Shown here in pieces: positions 26,332 to 35,173 of a stretch of 64,000 nt of DNA (within the stretch, counting starts at the first letter, position 1; every line of letters begins with the position of its first letter). Origin of the DNA: UBA6107 sp964533735 (GTDB taxonomy: Bacteria > Chloroflexota > Anaerolineae > Anaerolineales > Anaerolineaceae); NCBI GenBank assembly GCA_964533735.1, contig CAZHMD010000010.1, forward strand, positions 46,399-110,398. The letters are read 5' to 3'. The translations under genes were made by a program, and so were the position numbers. Under the pieces are notes generated by a model. It was not told where the DNA came from, searched no databases, and saw only the letters and a list, made by a program, of their open reading frames with translations.

Positions 26332-28014
26332 TTGAAAGACTCTTTTTTGATTAATGACATGGAACAAAACCCGATGAATAAGGCACAAAAGAAAAACCTC
26401 CTTCTCCTGGCTCTTATCGGAATAATTTATTTCGGGATTTTTATCTTGCCAAATCTGGCTGGATCCAAAGACCTGATCATGTTGAGCGTTTTTGAACAGG
26501 ATGAATTTGCCGAATACCCTTTCGTCCTGCGCATGCTCACCTCTGATTTATCCTTATATCAAACCATTCGTTATTTTGTTATTTACTTATTTTATTATTA
26601 CGGATACCCCTTTTTCTTCTTTTCGGCGCTCTGGCTGCTGCCAATTAAATGGATCCTCGGTCCTGAATGGACTACACATACCCAATTAATTGTCCTGGTA
26701 TTGCGGCAATTGGTAAATGTTTTGCCGGGAATATTGTCCGTTGGGTTCCTGGTCTATTTACAGACTCGTCTTATATCGCGATGGAAATCTATCGCATTAT
26801 TCTTGGGATTGTTGATTTTCCCGCCGTTGGTAGTCAATAATATTTGGTGGCACCCCGATGGCTTGTTATTGTTGTTTAGCGTATTGACCCTGTTTTTTTT
26901 GGATCGGGATCATTACAGGCTAAAAAAGAATTTTTACTTTGCGGCAATCACGGTTGGATTATCGATATCCACGAAGATCATCGGTTTGTTCTTCTTCCTC
27001 GCAATTTTTGTATACCTTGTTTACAGTTTTTGGCAAACTAAGGTGCCATTACGCAAAATCGTCCTGTCTGGACTCTTGTTTATCCTGGTAATGGTGGCAT
27101 CCTTACTTGTATCCAACCCTGTTCTCCTGTTGCCGATAGAGCGTACTGAGGTACTTGCTGCCTATTCATCTGGGTTTTCACAGTTAACTTCCGGATTCTA
27201 CGAAAAATCCACCGGTTTAATAAAATGGATGGGTAACTGGCCCAACTTGCGCAAGTATTATGGACAATTGTTCTTTATTCTGTTTACGCTTTTCGCAGCG
27301 GTTTATGGAATACTCAAGAATAAAAACCGAACCGTAAACCTGCTAATTTTAAGCTGGGGGGCAGTTCATTTTGTATATTTTGCGTTTTTTGTTACTGTCA
27401 TGAAAGATTATTACCTTCTGCCTTCTGCGCTTCCTCTGGTATCAAGTCTTGGAACTTTTCTTTGCTTTCTTCCAGAACGACCGAAGGATAGCTGGAAAGA
27501 GGTCTTCGTTAGTAAGAAACAAGGGATACTCCTGGGCATCGCCGCAGTCATAGTGATTATTCAATTTGGATTATTCATCCACACCAGCATCTCCACTGTG
27601 CTTTATGCCATATCTAAAGAAAATAGATCAGAAAGTATCCGGTTCTTTACGAACCTCGACAGGGATTATTTATCAAAGATCCCAACAAATCAAAACATCA
27701 TTATCTACCGCGATTGGCGGGCTTATGTACGCGAACAACCCAATTGGACGATCGAGATGGAATGGAAATTCGCCAGTTATGCATACATACAGGAATTAAA
27801 ACCAGACGTGTTAATCCTTGAATTTGACAATATCCATTATTTCTCGCAAGAGTCAGTCCTGCAGAATTCCATCGATCAATCTCTGGCGGTTCCGAGGTTT
27901 GAATTTTATTCGGATGCCTTCAAAGAGAGCATTGATGGCTACCAGCTTGTTTATAAAGACGATTTTGCCTATGCCTTTGTCAGTGACGGGTTGTTTTCCT
28001 TATACTTTAAGTAG
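26332..28014 (+). CDS. GT-C-type membrane glycosyltransferase-like protein
   Basis: The 560-residue protein has about eleven transmembrane helices. The first extracytoplasmic loop carries acidic residues (FEQDEFAEYPF), as in polyprenyl-phosphate-sugar-dependent GT-C enzymes, and a second loop has WWHPDG. About 130 soluble residues follow the last helix. Such enzymes transfer a sugar from a lipid carrier outside the membrane. The start is TTG at 26332, five bases after AGGAG, which supports it over the later ATG (MEQNP). The gene is AT-richer than its neighbours and sits beside repeats, which may indicate transfer. Confidence 0.72.
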   Translation: MKDSFLINDMEQNPMNKAQKKNLLLLALIGIIYFGIFILPNLAGSKDLIMLSVFEQDEFAEYPFVLRMLTSDLSLYQTIRYFVIYLFYYYGYPFFFFSALWLLPIKWILGPEWTTHTQLIVLVLRQLVNVLPGILSVGFLVYLQTRLISRWKSIALFLGLLIFPPLVVNNIWWHPDGLLLLFSVLTLFFLDRDHYRLKKNFYFAAITVGLSISTKIIGLFFFLAIFVYLVYSFWQTKVPLRKIVLSGLLFILVMVASLLVSNPVLLLPIERTEVLAAYSSGFSQLTSGFYEKSTGLIKWMGNWPNLRKYYGQLFFILFTLFAAVYGILKNKNRTVNLLILSWGAVHFVYFAFFVTVMKDYYLLPSALPLVSSLGTFLCFLPERPKDSWKEVFVSKKQGILLGIAAVIVIIQFGLFIHTSISTVLYAISKENRSESIRFFTNLDRDYLSKIPTNQNIIIYRDWRAYVREQPNWTIEMEWKFASYAYIQELKPDVLILEFDNIHYFSQESVLQNSIDQSLAVPRFEFYSDAFKESIDGYQLVYKDDFAYAFVSDGLFSLYFK

Positions 28015-28051
28015 TTGGGTTCAACACATCGAGACAGTAGTGAAATATTGC

Positions 28052-28732
28052 TCACTTCCACAGGGAAGCCACATTTTTTTCTCGGGCTGAATTTACAACC
28101 CGGATAGCCCATTCTCTGGCGCGCTCAACTTCTCCATCCTGCAGAGGTCCTTCTGTTTCCAGCACGATGAAAGTCTCAGTGGCCAGAACAGCCGCCCCTT
28201 TCCCGCTCAGTTCCTTGGCTATTTTTGGGGCAGCGTAACCAAAAGTCTTCATGATGAATCGCAGAAAGGCTTTCTGGGTATTGATATCAAAACTGGTGTC
28301 AAAGGCGGCAGCTCTTACATTTTTCAGTGCACCCGCGGGAATGCCCGCGAGGAATTTCTTAACCGGTTCTATAAAGGTGCCTGCCTGGGTAGGCGAACCA
28401 ACGAGCAACAGGTCTATATTTTCAAGGTCACCTGTGGATGCTTCCTGGACTCTTAATATCCGTGATTCCTCGTTACCGCCAATCGCAGCGATCATGGCTT
28501 CCGCGACCTTGGCAGTGTTGCCATAAACGGAGTCATATACGATGACCACTTTCATTGTCAAGCTTGCCGCCTCTGCTTGCACTGCATCCACAGCCTGCAG
28601 CGGTTCAATGAGTTTATCCTCATCTCCTGACGGAACGCGGTTGACGGGTACACAAGCCACAAGGAGCGTTGCACCTGCGGCTGTGCTGATGCCAGAAATA
28701 AATTTACGGCGGCTGATACTCTTGATCTTCAT
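28052..28732 (-). CDS. Exported flavodoxin-like lipoprotein with Tat signal
   Basis: The 226-residue protein begins with a twin-arginine signal (SRRKFISG) and a lipobox-like LLVAC, so it is predicted to be exported folded and lipid-anchored. From about residue 60 a flavodoxin fold follows with the FMN phosphate loop VYDSVYGNTAKVAEAM, the loop GSPTQAG and the end WAIRVVNSA. Flavodoxins normally act in the cytoplasm; Tat export would allow the FMN to be inserted first. A cytoplasmic paralogue lies at 45087-45557. A divergent cupin gene shares the upstream region. The redox partner is unknown. Confidence 0.82.
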   Translation of the reverse strand: MKIKSISRRKFISGISTAAGATLLVACVPVNRVPSGDEDKLIEPLQAVDAVQAEAASLTMKVVIVYDSVYGNTAKVAEAMIAAIGGNEESRILRVQEASTGDLENIDLLLVGSPTQAGTFIEPVKKFLAGIPAGALKNVRAAAFDTSFDINTQKAFLRFIMKTFGYAAPKIAKELSGKGAAVLATETFIVLETEGPLQDGEVERAREWAIRVVNSAREKNVASLWK

Positions 28733-28837
28733 CGTTGATCTTTCCTCTCTAAGTATATGAATGATGTATATTATATGAATTTCCTTAATGGCGCATCTTT
28801 AAATGCTCCTATAATCATTGTGAAGGGAATATCCAAA

Positions 28838-29173
28838 GTGAAACCAAAACCAAATGTGATTTATGCCGGCAAAGGGGAAAAGGAATACATCCGTCTTTTG
28901 GGGGGACCTCCGGAGAGCGTTACCATGCGCTCAGGCGCAGTGACTTTGCAGCCGGGTAAGTCGGTCGGAATACACACCACAGAAAACAACGAGGAACTCC
29001 TGGTCATCCTGGAGGGCAGTGGAATATTCATTCTTAGCGATGGCAGACAATTGGAGATGAAGGTCAATAATGTCTTGTACTGCCCGCCTTTTACGGAACA
29101 CGATGTCAAGAACACCGGTACCACTCCTCTCCGCTATATTTACGTTGTTGCAAAAGCCGGGATGGAGACGTAA
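28838..29173 (+). CDS. Cupin-domain protein
   Basis: A single small cupin barrel is visible: motif 1 GIHTTENNEELLVILEGSG and motif 2 PPFTEHDVKNTG, with His and Glu residues for a metal. I prefer the GTG at 28838 (AAGGGA nine bases upstream, 111 residues) over an ATG at 28757 that has no ribosome-binding site and would add 27 residues unlike a cupin. The substrate is unknown. It is divergent from the exported flavodoxin. Confidence 0.78.
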   Translation: MKPKPNVIYAGKGEKEYIRLLGGPPESVTMRSGAVTLQPGKSVGIHTTENNEELLVILEGSGIFILSDGRQLEMKVNNVLYCPPFTEHDVKNTGTTPLRYIYVVAKAGMET

Positions 29174-29317
29174 GGCTCAGGAATACCACAGGTCTGCATA
29201 AAACCCAGGCAGAAATCTGGCGAAACCAGGTTTACTCAGTTCCTCCGAAAAAACCTCAGCATTCTTTGACGTGGTTTTCTTCCATGGCATCTTGCCCCCT
29301 GCCTCCGACAGGTACAC

Positions 29318-29360
29318 TTGAAAACATTTCCACGAGTGCTATAATATGACAAATATTGTC
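29318..29360 (+). promoter_or_regulatory. Promoter with operator-like palindrome
   Basis: TTGAAA (29318-29323) and TATAAT (29340-29345) are 16 bp apart. Directly after it, at the expected transcription start, lies the perfect inverted repeat GACAA-ATA-TTGTC (29348-29360), and a further GACAAT half-site follows at about 29378. This looks like a repressible promoter for the small gene at 29450. Confidence 0.65.
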
Positions 29361-29449
29361 CGATATAACGATTTTCTGACAATAGTTTATGACCTGCCTC
29401 AGCAAAGGAGCATTTTGCCAACATGCAGGTTGAAAGAAACGAGGTAAAT

Positions 29450-29728
29450 ATGCCAAGGTTTTTAGTAGAAGTGCCGCATGAAGCTACAAAAGAGGCATGT
29501 GATCAGGCGATCAAATCATTTCTTGAAACAGGGTCCCATTTTTTTACCAACGCAGACTGGGGTTGTGAGGACGGTGAGCATAAAGCCTGGTTCATCCTGG
29601 AGATCGAGGACAGGGAGTCTGTCCTGCAAATATTGCCACCGGATGCCCGACACAATGCAAAAATCATCAGTCTGAGAAAATTTACTGCTCAAGACATCCC
29701 CGGACTCCAGAATATTCATGGTGTTTGA
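29450..29728 (+). CDS. Small conserved protein of unknown function
   Basis: The 92-residue soluble protein starts MPRFLVEVPHEATKEA and contains ADWGCEDGEHKAWFILEIED. Alternating strands and helices suggest a small ferredoxin-like alpha/beta fold, but I do not recognise a function. ATG at 29450 has ACGAGG upstream; an ATG at 29423 has none. A strong promoter with an inverted repeat stands in front, and a weak hairpin (29734-29749) follows. Confidence 0.7.
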   Translation: MPRFLVEVPHEATKEACDQAIKSFLETGSHFFTNADWGCEDGEHKAWFILEIEDRESVLQILPPDARHNAKIISLRKFTAQDIPGLQNIHGV

Positions 29729-29733
29729 CTGTT

Positions 29734-29755
29734 CCGCATCCTTATGCGGGTTATT
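29734..29755 (+). terminator. Weak terminator
   Basis: CCGCAT / ATGCGG with loop CCTT is followed by GTTATTT. The 6-bp stem and short T-tract make it a weak candidate. Confidence 0.35.
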
Positions 29756-29910
29756 TAGTGTAAAAAGGTTTCACCATTATTTCCGGTGGTCAACCTTGCT
29801 CAGAGCAGCCTGCGGCATAAGGAACAATCCTGGCGACCATTTCGTCATTAAGTGAGAGGTTCAATATTTGAACCGTAAAACTTACTGCAATGGACTTGCA
29901 AGGAGAAGAA

Positions 29911-30321
29911 ATGAAAGCATTGAAAACAATATCCGTATCTATCGTGGTCTTGGGAATCCTATTGACTGCGTGCAGTTCCAATCTGTCACTCAATGGGACG
30001 AAATGGCGGCTAACTCACCTGGAGGGTCAGCCAGTATTAACAGAAACTGAAGTGACTCTGAATCTCGACAGTGGCACGCTCGGTGGTAACGACGGTTGCA
30101 ATTCATACGGTGGGTCCTACACAAGTGAAGGTGGATCAATCAAAGTTGGAAAAGATATAATCTCAACCATGATGTACTGCAATGAGCAGATCCAAACACA
30201 AACAAACGCTTTTTATCAGGCACTCCTGGAGGCTTCCGCGTTCAAACTTACCAGCGGAAAATTAATCTTTTTGGATTCTAGCGGAACTGTTTTAGCTGAA
30301 TTTGAATCTTTGGTAAATTAA
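29911..30321 (+). CDS. META-domain (HslJ-like) lipoprotein
   Basis: The 136-residue protein has a lipoprotein signal with lipobox LLTAC and a single META domain: NGTKWRLTHLEGQPV, GGNDGCNSYGGSY, then STMMYCNEQ. META/HslJ proteins are small periplasmic or surface proteins; E. coli HslJ is linked to heat and novobiocin response. ATG at 29911 follows AAGGAG. Function in this organism is unknown. Confidence 0.85.
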   Translation: MKALKTISVSIVVLGILLTACSSNLSLNGTKWRLTHLEGQPVLTETEVTLNLDSGTLGGNDGCNSYGGSYTSEGGSIKVGKDIISTMMYCNEQIQTQTNAFYQALLEASAFKLTSGKLIFLDSSGTVLAEFESLVN

Positions 30322-30441
30322 CCCTTCAATTCGATTCTCCGATAAGATTTTCTTCAATTAGACTCGCCGCAACTTCCAGAATATCTTATTCAATTCATAT
30401 ACCATGAGGGTACATTGATTTAAGAAGTATCAGGAGGAACC

Positions 30442-30882
30442 ATGGCTAAAAAAGAGGAAAGGTCAAAAAAACAAGACCTCGCAAAAGACGAGAAAATCCA
30501 CACACAGAAGCACGATGAACCTAAACTCCAGACTGAAAAAAACAGGGAAGCGGGTAAAGAGAGCACCCAGGGTACTGGTATGTGGAACGCTGATGAGAAA
30601 GATTTGGGCAAGGTTAAAGGAAAGGACACGGGGGACTATAACGAGAAAAGTATGGGAGCCGCCAGAGGAAGAGGTATGGAGAATGCCAACCAACCCGGAT
30701 TAGAAGATGCTGGTGAAACCAATCTTGGAAATACAGACGGGACTGGCGTCGGAAATTTTGACGGGATCGACATTAGTAACTTTGACCCCTCGAGTGGTCT
30801 CGGAAAAAAGGTCGCCGGAAAGGGCTGCCTTTCAACGATCGTTGGGATAATCGTTGTACTAGCTCTCATCATGATTTTCTAA
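30442..30882 (+). CDS. Tail-anchored hydrophilic protein, paralogue 1
   Basis: The 146-residue protein is nearly all hydrophilic (Lys, Glu, Asp, Gly, Asn) and likely disordered up to residue 120. A conserved GKKVAGKGCLSTIVG follows, then one C-terminal transmembrane helix ending in IMIF. It shares MAKKE at the N-terminus and the GKGCL-plus-helix C-terminus with the next gene, while the middles differ in length and composition. AGGAGG precedes the ATG. I do not recognise a named family. Confidence 0.65.
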   Translation: MAKKEERSKKQDLAKDEKIHTQKHDEPKLQTEKNREAGKESTQGTGMWNADEKDLGKVKGKDTGDYNEKSMGAARGRGMENANQPGLEDAGETNLGNTDGTGVGNFDGIDISNFDPSSGLGKKVAGKGCLSTIVGIIVVLALIMIF

Positions 30883-30938
30883 CCGCATCACACCTAAAAA
30901 ATTAATTTTCCCTTTTCTTATTAATATCAGGAGGAAGT

Positions 30939-31181
30939 ATGGCTAAAAAAGAGATGAATTCCGAGAAACACAGTCCAAAAGGCCAGGGAGCTGTAAAACG
31001 TTCACCTAAGGCGGATGCCGGAAAGACAAAATCTAGTGGATCAAGCAGTAGTTCAGCCAACCCGAAAGGCAGCACCAAGAGCAGTGGGTCGGGTAGTTTT
31101 GGCAAAGTAGCCATTGGCAAGGGTTGCCTTCCCACTGTATTGTCCGGATTATTAATCATCATTGCCATAATCGTCTTTTAG
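30939..31181 (+). CDS. Tail-anchored hydrophilic protein, paralogue 2
   Basis: The 80-residue protein has a Lys/Ser/Gly-rich disordered part followed by GKVAIGKGCLPTVLSG and a C-terminal helix ending in IIVF. It begins 56 bp after its larger paralogue, with an almost identical CAGGAGGA(A) ribosome-binding site, so the pair looks like a tandem duplication. The Cys in GKGCL stands at the membrane border and could be modified. Function unknown. Confidence 0.65.
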   Translation: MAKKEMNSEKHSPKGQGAVKRSPKADAGKTKSSGSSSSSANPKGSTKSSGSGSFGKVAIGKGCLPTVLSGLLIIIAIIVF

Positions 31182-31376
31182 CCAAAGCAGGTAACTACGA
31201 AGATACGTTGTTAACAAAACCACCTTTATATTTGCACGAGAAAATATTGCGAATCTTGATGTCCCCGTCATCGCTATCTGGAACCGGTGTTTAGGAGCCA
31301 AACCTGGTGTGCAACTGTAATGGTTTGCTTTTTTGTCCCGCTCATCGTACCAATTCAATTACGTCTACAGACCAAT

Positions 31377-31404
31377 TTGACACTATCTGTACCAACTCGA
31401 TAGT
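31377..31404 (+). promoter_or_regulatory. Possible promoter of the cfa operon
   Basis: TTGACA (31377-31382) and GATAGT (31399-31404) are 16 bp apart. ACTATC in the spacer and GATAGT form an inverted repeat overlapping the -10, which could be an operator. Confidence 0.4.
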
Positions 31405-31462
31405 TTTAGGGTTAAATAATTTGTTATAAACCTATTGACACAGAGTATCCAGGAGGTCAATG

Positions 31463-32578
31463 ATGCAAAACTCAGAAACTGTCCTGCGCGAATTACTTTC
31501 CACGGCTGCAATTCAAATTAATGGTAATAATCCCTGGGATCTACAGGTGCACGACGACCGCTTTTTTGACCGTGTTTTAAAGGATGCTTCCCTCGGCCTT
31601 GGCGAATCTTATATGGACGGCTGGTGGGACTGCGACGAGATAGACGAATTTATCAACCGCGCACTCAAAGCCCGCCTCGATGAAAAAGTGCGCAATGAAT
31701 CACGCTTTTTAATACATGCACTCCGAGCCAGGCTATTCAACCGCCAGTCTGTAAACAGGGCGTTTGAGGTAGGAGAAAAACACTACGATCTTGGCAACGA
31801 TCTCTACAAAGCAATGTTGGATAAGCGTTTGTGTTACACCTGCGCCTACTGGAAGGATGCCAGATCCCTGGATGAAGCCCAGGAAGCCAAGTTGGAGTTG
31901 GTATGCAAGAAAATCAACATCAAACCGGGGATGCGTATCCTTGAAATCGGCTGCGGGTGGGGTAGTTTCGCAAAATACGCAGCTGAAAAACACGGGGCGT
32001 CCATCGTTGGTTTGACCGTCTCCAAGGAACAGGTCGCGCTTGGAAATGAATTATGCAAAGGGCTTCCGGTGGAGCTGCGTTTGCAGGATTACCGCGATGT
32101 CCAGGGACAATACGACGCTGTCATCTCCATCGGTGTGATGGAACACGTGGGATACAAGAATTACCGCACCTATATGCGGGTTGTTGACCGCTGCCTCAAG
32201 GAAGATGGCGTGGGGTTCATTCACACCATCGGAAATTACCGGAGCGTAACCACCTCAGAGCCATTCACGGATAAATATATCTTTCCAAACGGAATGCTGC
32301 CATCAATTGCCCAAATAAGCAAAGCAATGGAAGGGATTTTTATCGTCGAAGACCTCCATAATATTGGACCGCATTATGATCCCACCTTGATGGCGTGGCA
32401 CGCCAACTTTGAAAAAGCCTGGCCGGATCTGAGTGAGAAATATGGAGAACGCTTCTACCGCTTGTGGCGCTATTACTTATTATCCAGCGCGGGCGGGTTT
32501 CGGTCCCGCAACCAGCAATTATGGCAAGTTGTATTCACCCGCATGGGTACCGCCCAACCGGATTGCAGGTTTAGCTAA
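31463..32578 (+). CDS. cfa: Cyclopropane-fatty-acyl-phospholipid synthase family protein
   Basis: The 371-residue protein shows an N-terminal lipid-binding region (LGLGESYMDGWWDCDEIDEF), the SAM-binding motif ILEIGCGWGSFA near residue 165, then SIGVMEHVG and IGPHYDPTLMAWHANF. Cfa adds a methylene from SAM across the double bond of membrane acyl chains, protecting against acid and other stress. Of two adjacent ATGs, the second (31463) has the better distance to AGGAGG. An FAD oxidoreductase starts 6 bp after its stop, so methyl-branched products are conceivable. Confidence 0.93.
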   Translation: MQNSETVLRELLSTAAIQINGNNPWDLQVHDDRFFDRVLKDASLGLGESYMDGWWDCDEIDEFINRALKARLDEKVRNESRFLIHALRARLFNRQSVNRAFEVGEKHYDLGNDLYKAMLDKRLCYTCAYWKDARSLDEAQEAKLELVCKKINIKPGMRILEIGCGWGSFAKYAAEKHGASIVGLTVSKEQVALGNELCKGLPVELRLQDYRDVQGQYDAVISIGVMEHVGYKNYRTYMRVVDRCLKEDGVGFIHTIGNYRSVTTSEPFTDKYIFPNGMLPSIAQISKAMEGIFIVEDLHNIGPHYDPTLMAWHANFEKAWPDLSEKYGERFYRLWRYYLLSSAGGFRSRNQQLWQVVFTRMGTAQPDCRFS

Positions 32579-32584
32579 TCCGCT

Positions 32585-33550
32585 ATGAAAACAACAGAGG
32601 TGCTCATCGTTGGTGGAGGTCCAGCTGGAGCCTCCTGTGCCTGGCAATTGAAAAAGTGCGGGGTGGATTTCATCCTGTTGGACAAGGCAGGGTTTCCCCG
32701 GTTTAAACCTTGCGCCGGTTGGGTTACTCCTCAAGTGCTGCGTGATAGTGAAATCACCCCTGATACATACCCAGGAGGTATCACGCATTTCACGAGTTTC
32801 CAGGTGTCCATCAAGGATCTGCGCTTCACTCTGCGCACCAATCAGTACGCCATCCGCAGGTTTGAGTTGGACGATTGGTTGTTGCAACGCGTCAGCGCAA
32901 ACTTTGTTCATCATGAGGTCCGCTCAATACGCCATGATCAGGGTCAATACATTGTGGATGATGAATACTCGGCTAAATACCTTGTGGGGGCAGGTGGAAC
33001 GCACTGCCCGGTGTCGCGTGAGTTTTTCAAAGGTTCTACCGCGGAAAGAGATGGTTCCCTGATTGTTGCGATGGAGGAGGAATTCTCCTGTGAATATTCC
33101 GATCCGCGTTGTTACTTGTGGTTCCTGCAGAATGGGTTGCCTGGCTATGCCTGGTACGTGCCGAAAGCCAACGGATTTATAAACGTGGGGGTGGGCGGGA
33201 GCGAACGAAAACTAAAAGGAAATGGCGACACACTAAAAAGGCATTGGTCACTTTTAGTGAATAAACTTGATACATTGCATTTGATCGCCCCTCGTGAGTA
33301 CAAACCGTTTGGGCATTCATATTTCCTCCGTGGGCGCAACAAAAACATTCGCAATGAGAATGCCTTTGTGGTCGGTGATGCAGCGGGGTTGGCAACAGTT
33401 GACATGGGCGAAGGGATAGGTCCTGCCATCCAGAGTGGAATACGTGTTGCTGAAGCGATTTCTTCCAATGTGGAATATTCTCTCAAATCAATCCCAAGGC
33501 ATTCCTTCCCTTCTTTGCTGGGATTTCGAAATGTAGACAACCATTTGTAA
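32585..33550 (+). CDS. Geranylgeranyl-reductase-family FAD oxidoreductase, short
   Basis: The 321-residue flavoprotein has the FAD-binding VLIVGGGPAGASCAWQL, the CAGWV segment (after FPRFKPCAGW) typical of geranylgeranyl reductases, a GAGGTHCPVSR loop and the second FAD motif FVVGDAAGLATVDMGEGIGPA. It is shorter than many relatives: the C-terminal helical region is reduced and it ends soon after the FAD motif. It follows cfa by 6 bp. The family reduces isolated C=C bonds in prenyl chains; a lipid-chain substrate is likely but not shown. Confidence 0.82.
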   Translation: MKTTEVLIVGGGPAGASCAWQLKKCGVDFILLDKAGFPRFKPCAGWVTPQVLRDSEITPDTYPGGITHFTSFQVSIKDLRFTLRTNQYAIRRFELDDWLLQRVSANFVHHEVRSIRHDQGQYIVDDEYSAKYLVGAGGTHCPVSREFFKGSTAERDGSLIVAMEEEFSCEYSDPRCYLWFLQNGLPGYAWYVPKANGFINVGVGGSERKLKGNGDTLKRHWSLLVNKLDTLHLIAPREYKPFGHSYFLRGRNKNIRNENAFVVGDAAGLATVDMGEGIGPAIQSGIRVAEAISSNVEYSLKSIPRHSFPSLLGFRNVDNHL

Positions 33551-33642
33551 AAGGCCATTGCTATAATGTTAATAGTAGAGACATATCTTCTGGATTAAGT
33601 AAGTTTAATTGGCGAAGATGATATTGAAAATATAGGAGCAAA

Positions 33643-33813
33643 ATGAGACTATCAAGACCAAAAGTTGTCACCTGGTGGATCGCAGTTATTGTCGGTGTTC
33701 TTGGCATTCTCGGTCACTTTATCTCCATCCCTTTCGTCAGTCAGTATTCCTTCTTTTTTGTTGCATTTGCCTTTGTATTATTAGCACTGGCAACATATTT
33801 TAGAAACCTGTAG
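33643..33813 (+). CDS. Small two-helix membrane protein
   Basis: The 56-residue product (MRLSRPKVVTWWIAVIVGVL at the N-terminus) has two hydrophobic helices joined by a short loop with HFISIPF. AGGAG lies six bases before the ATG. I know similar tiny membrane proteins in Chloroflexota genomes but no function. It stands alone between the reductase gene and the GNAT-like pair. Confidence 0.65.
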   Translation: MRLSRPKVVTWWIAVIVGVLGILGHFISIPFVSQYSFFFVAFAFVLLALATYFRNL

Positions 33814-33994
33814 AGTTTTTAAATCTGTTATTCTAGGGGTGATTAGTTCGTTGAATCACTCTATGTATTTAATTCAGATTGTGATGCATTGATGGCAGAC
33901 GCATTTATTAAAAGTCTCATTTAGATTGGTCGCCACTTCTCAAATAGATCTGTGTTATAAACGATACATCCCAACCGCAAGTGAGGCTTTGGAA

Positions 33995-35119
33995 ATGACT
34001 GTCGAGATCAAGGAAGTTAAGAATTCCATAGACCTACGCACATTCATACGATTTCCACTGAAACTTTATAAAGATAACCCATGGTACATACCATCCCTGA
34101 ATTCCGACGAATTCAAAACCCTTAATTCAGCGAAGAATGCCGCATTTGCCCACAGCCAGGCGCGTCTTTGGCTGGCAATAAAAGATGGCAAAGTCAGCGG
34201 GCGTATCGCTGCCATTTACAGCACCGGTCACCGCAGCCATTGGAACCAGGATTATATGCGCTTCGGTTGGATCGATTTTATTGAGAATTTGGATGTGGCC
34301 GCCACGCTGATTGCGGAAGTTGAGATGTGGGCTCGCGAAAAAGGCTGCAGCGCGGTTCACGGTCCATTGGGATTCTCGGATATGGACCGGGCAGGTATGC
34401 TCGTGGAGGGATTTGACGAATTACCCACAATGATCACCACATACAACCATGCCTACTACCCTCAATTTTTGGAAAAACTGGGGTATACCAAAGATACCGA
34501 CTGGGTGGAATACGAACTAACTGTTCCAGAGACACTTGATCCAAGGATTTCCAAGTTAGCGGGCATTATTCTGAAAAAGAACAACCTCCATATGCTGGAT
34601 GCAAAAACCAGGAGAGATATCCTGCCTTATGCACGGAAAATTTTCGGATTGATGAACGAAGCCTATAGGAATTTATACGGTTTTGTGCCCTTGTCCGAAC
34701 AGCAGATGGACGATTACACCAAACAATACTTTGGCTTTATCAAACCGGATTTCGTTCCAGTTGTTCTTAATGATCAGGACGAGGTGGTCGCTTTTGGTAT
34801 CACCATGCCATCATTATCGAAGGCTATGCAGAAAACCAGGGGGCGGTTATTCCCGTTTGGTTTTCTTCATTTGATGGGTGCGTTGAAGAAAAATAATCGC
34901 GCAGATCTTTACCTGGTGGCGGTGAAACCCGAACTTCAGGGATTGGGATTGAATGCACTATTGATCAGCAAGGTTTTTGAGACCTTCACTAAAGCCGGGA
35001 TCACCAAGGCAGAAAGCAACCCGGAACTAGAGACCAATACCCAGGTACAGTCACAATGGAAACATTTTGAACACCGTCAACACAAGCGCCGGCGAGTATA
35101 TATCAAACACTTGCAGTGA
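33995..35119 (+). CDS. GNAT-like protein, tandem paralogue 1
   Basis: The 374-residue protein matches the next gene along its whole length. Both have a start like VEIKEVKN, then FPxKLYKxNPxxxPSL, a block HGPLGFSDMDRAGMLVEGF, a central EAYRNLYGFVPLS and a C-terminal GNAT-like region ending in QHKRRRVYIKHL. ATG at 33995 is chosen by alignment with the paralogue and the GAGG upstream; an in-frame start at 33926 would add 23 unrelated residues. Acetyl-CoA use is plausible from the GLGLNALLI segment. Substrate unknown. Confidence 0.72.
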   Translation: MTVEIKEVKNSIDLRTFIRFPLKLYKDNPWYIPSLNSDEFKTLNSAKNAAFAHSQARLWLAIKDGKVSGRIAAIYSTGHRSHWNQDYMRFGWIDFIENLDVAATLIAEVEMWAREKGCSAVHGPLGFSDMDRAGMLVEGFDELPTMITTYNHAYYPQFLEKLGYTKDTDWVEYELTVPETLDPRISKLAGIILKKNNLHMLDAKTRRDILPYARKIFGLMNEAYRNLYGFVPLSEQQMDDYTKQYFGFIKPDFVPVVLNDQDEVVAFGITMPSLSKAMQKTRGRLFPFGFLHLMGALKKNNRADLYLVAVKPELQGLGLNALLISKVFETFTKAGITKAESNPELETNTQVQSQWKHFEHRQHKRRRVYIKHLQ

Positions 35120-35173
35120 TGCCTTATTTTTGTATTCAATTGATTATCTGTTCGCCACACCAGGAGAAAGAGT

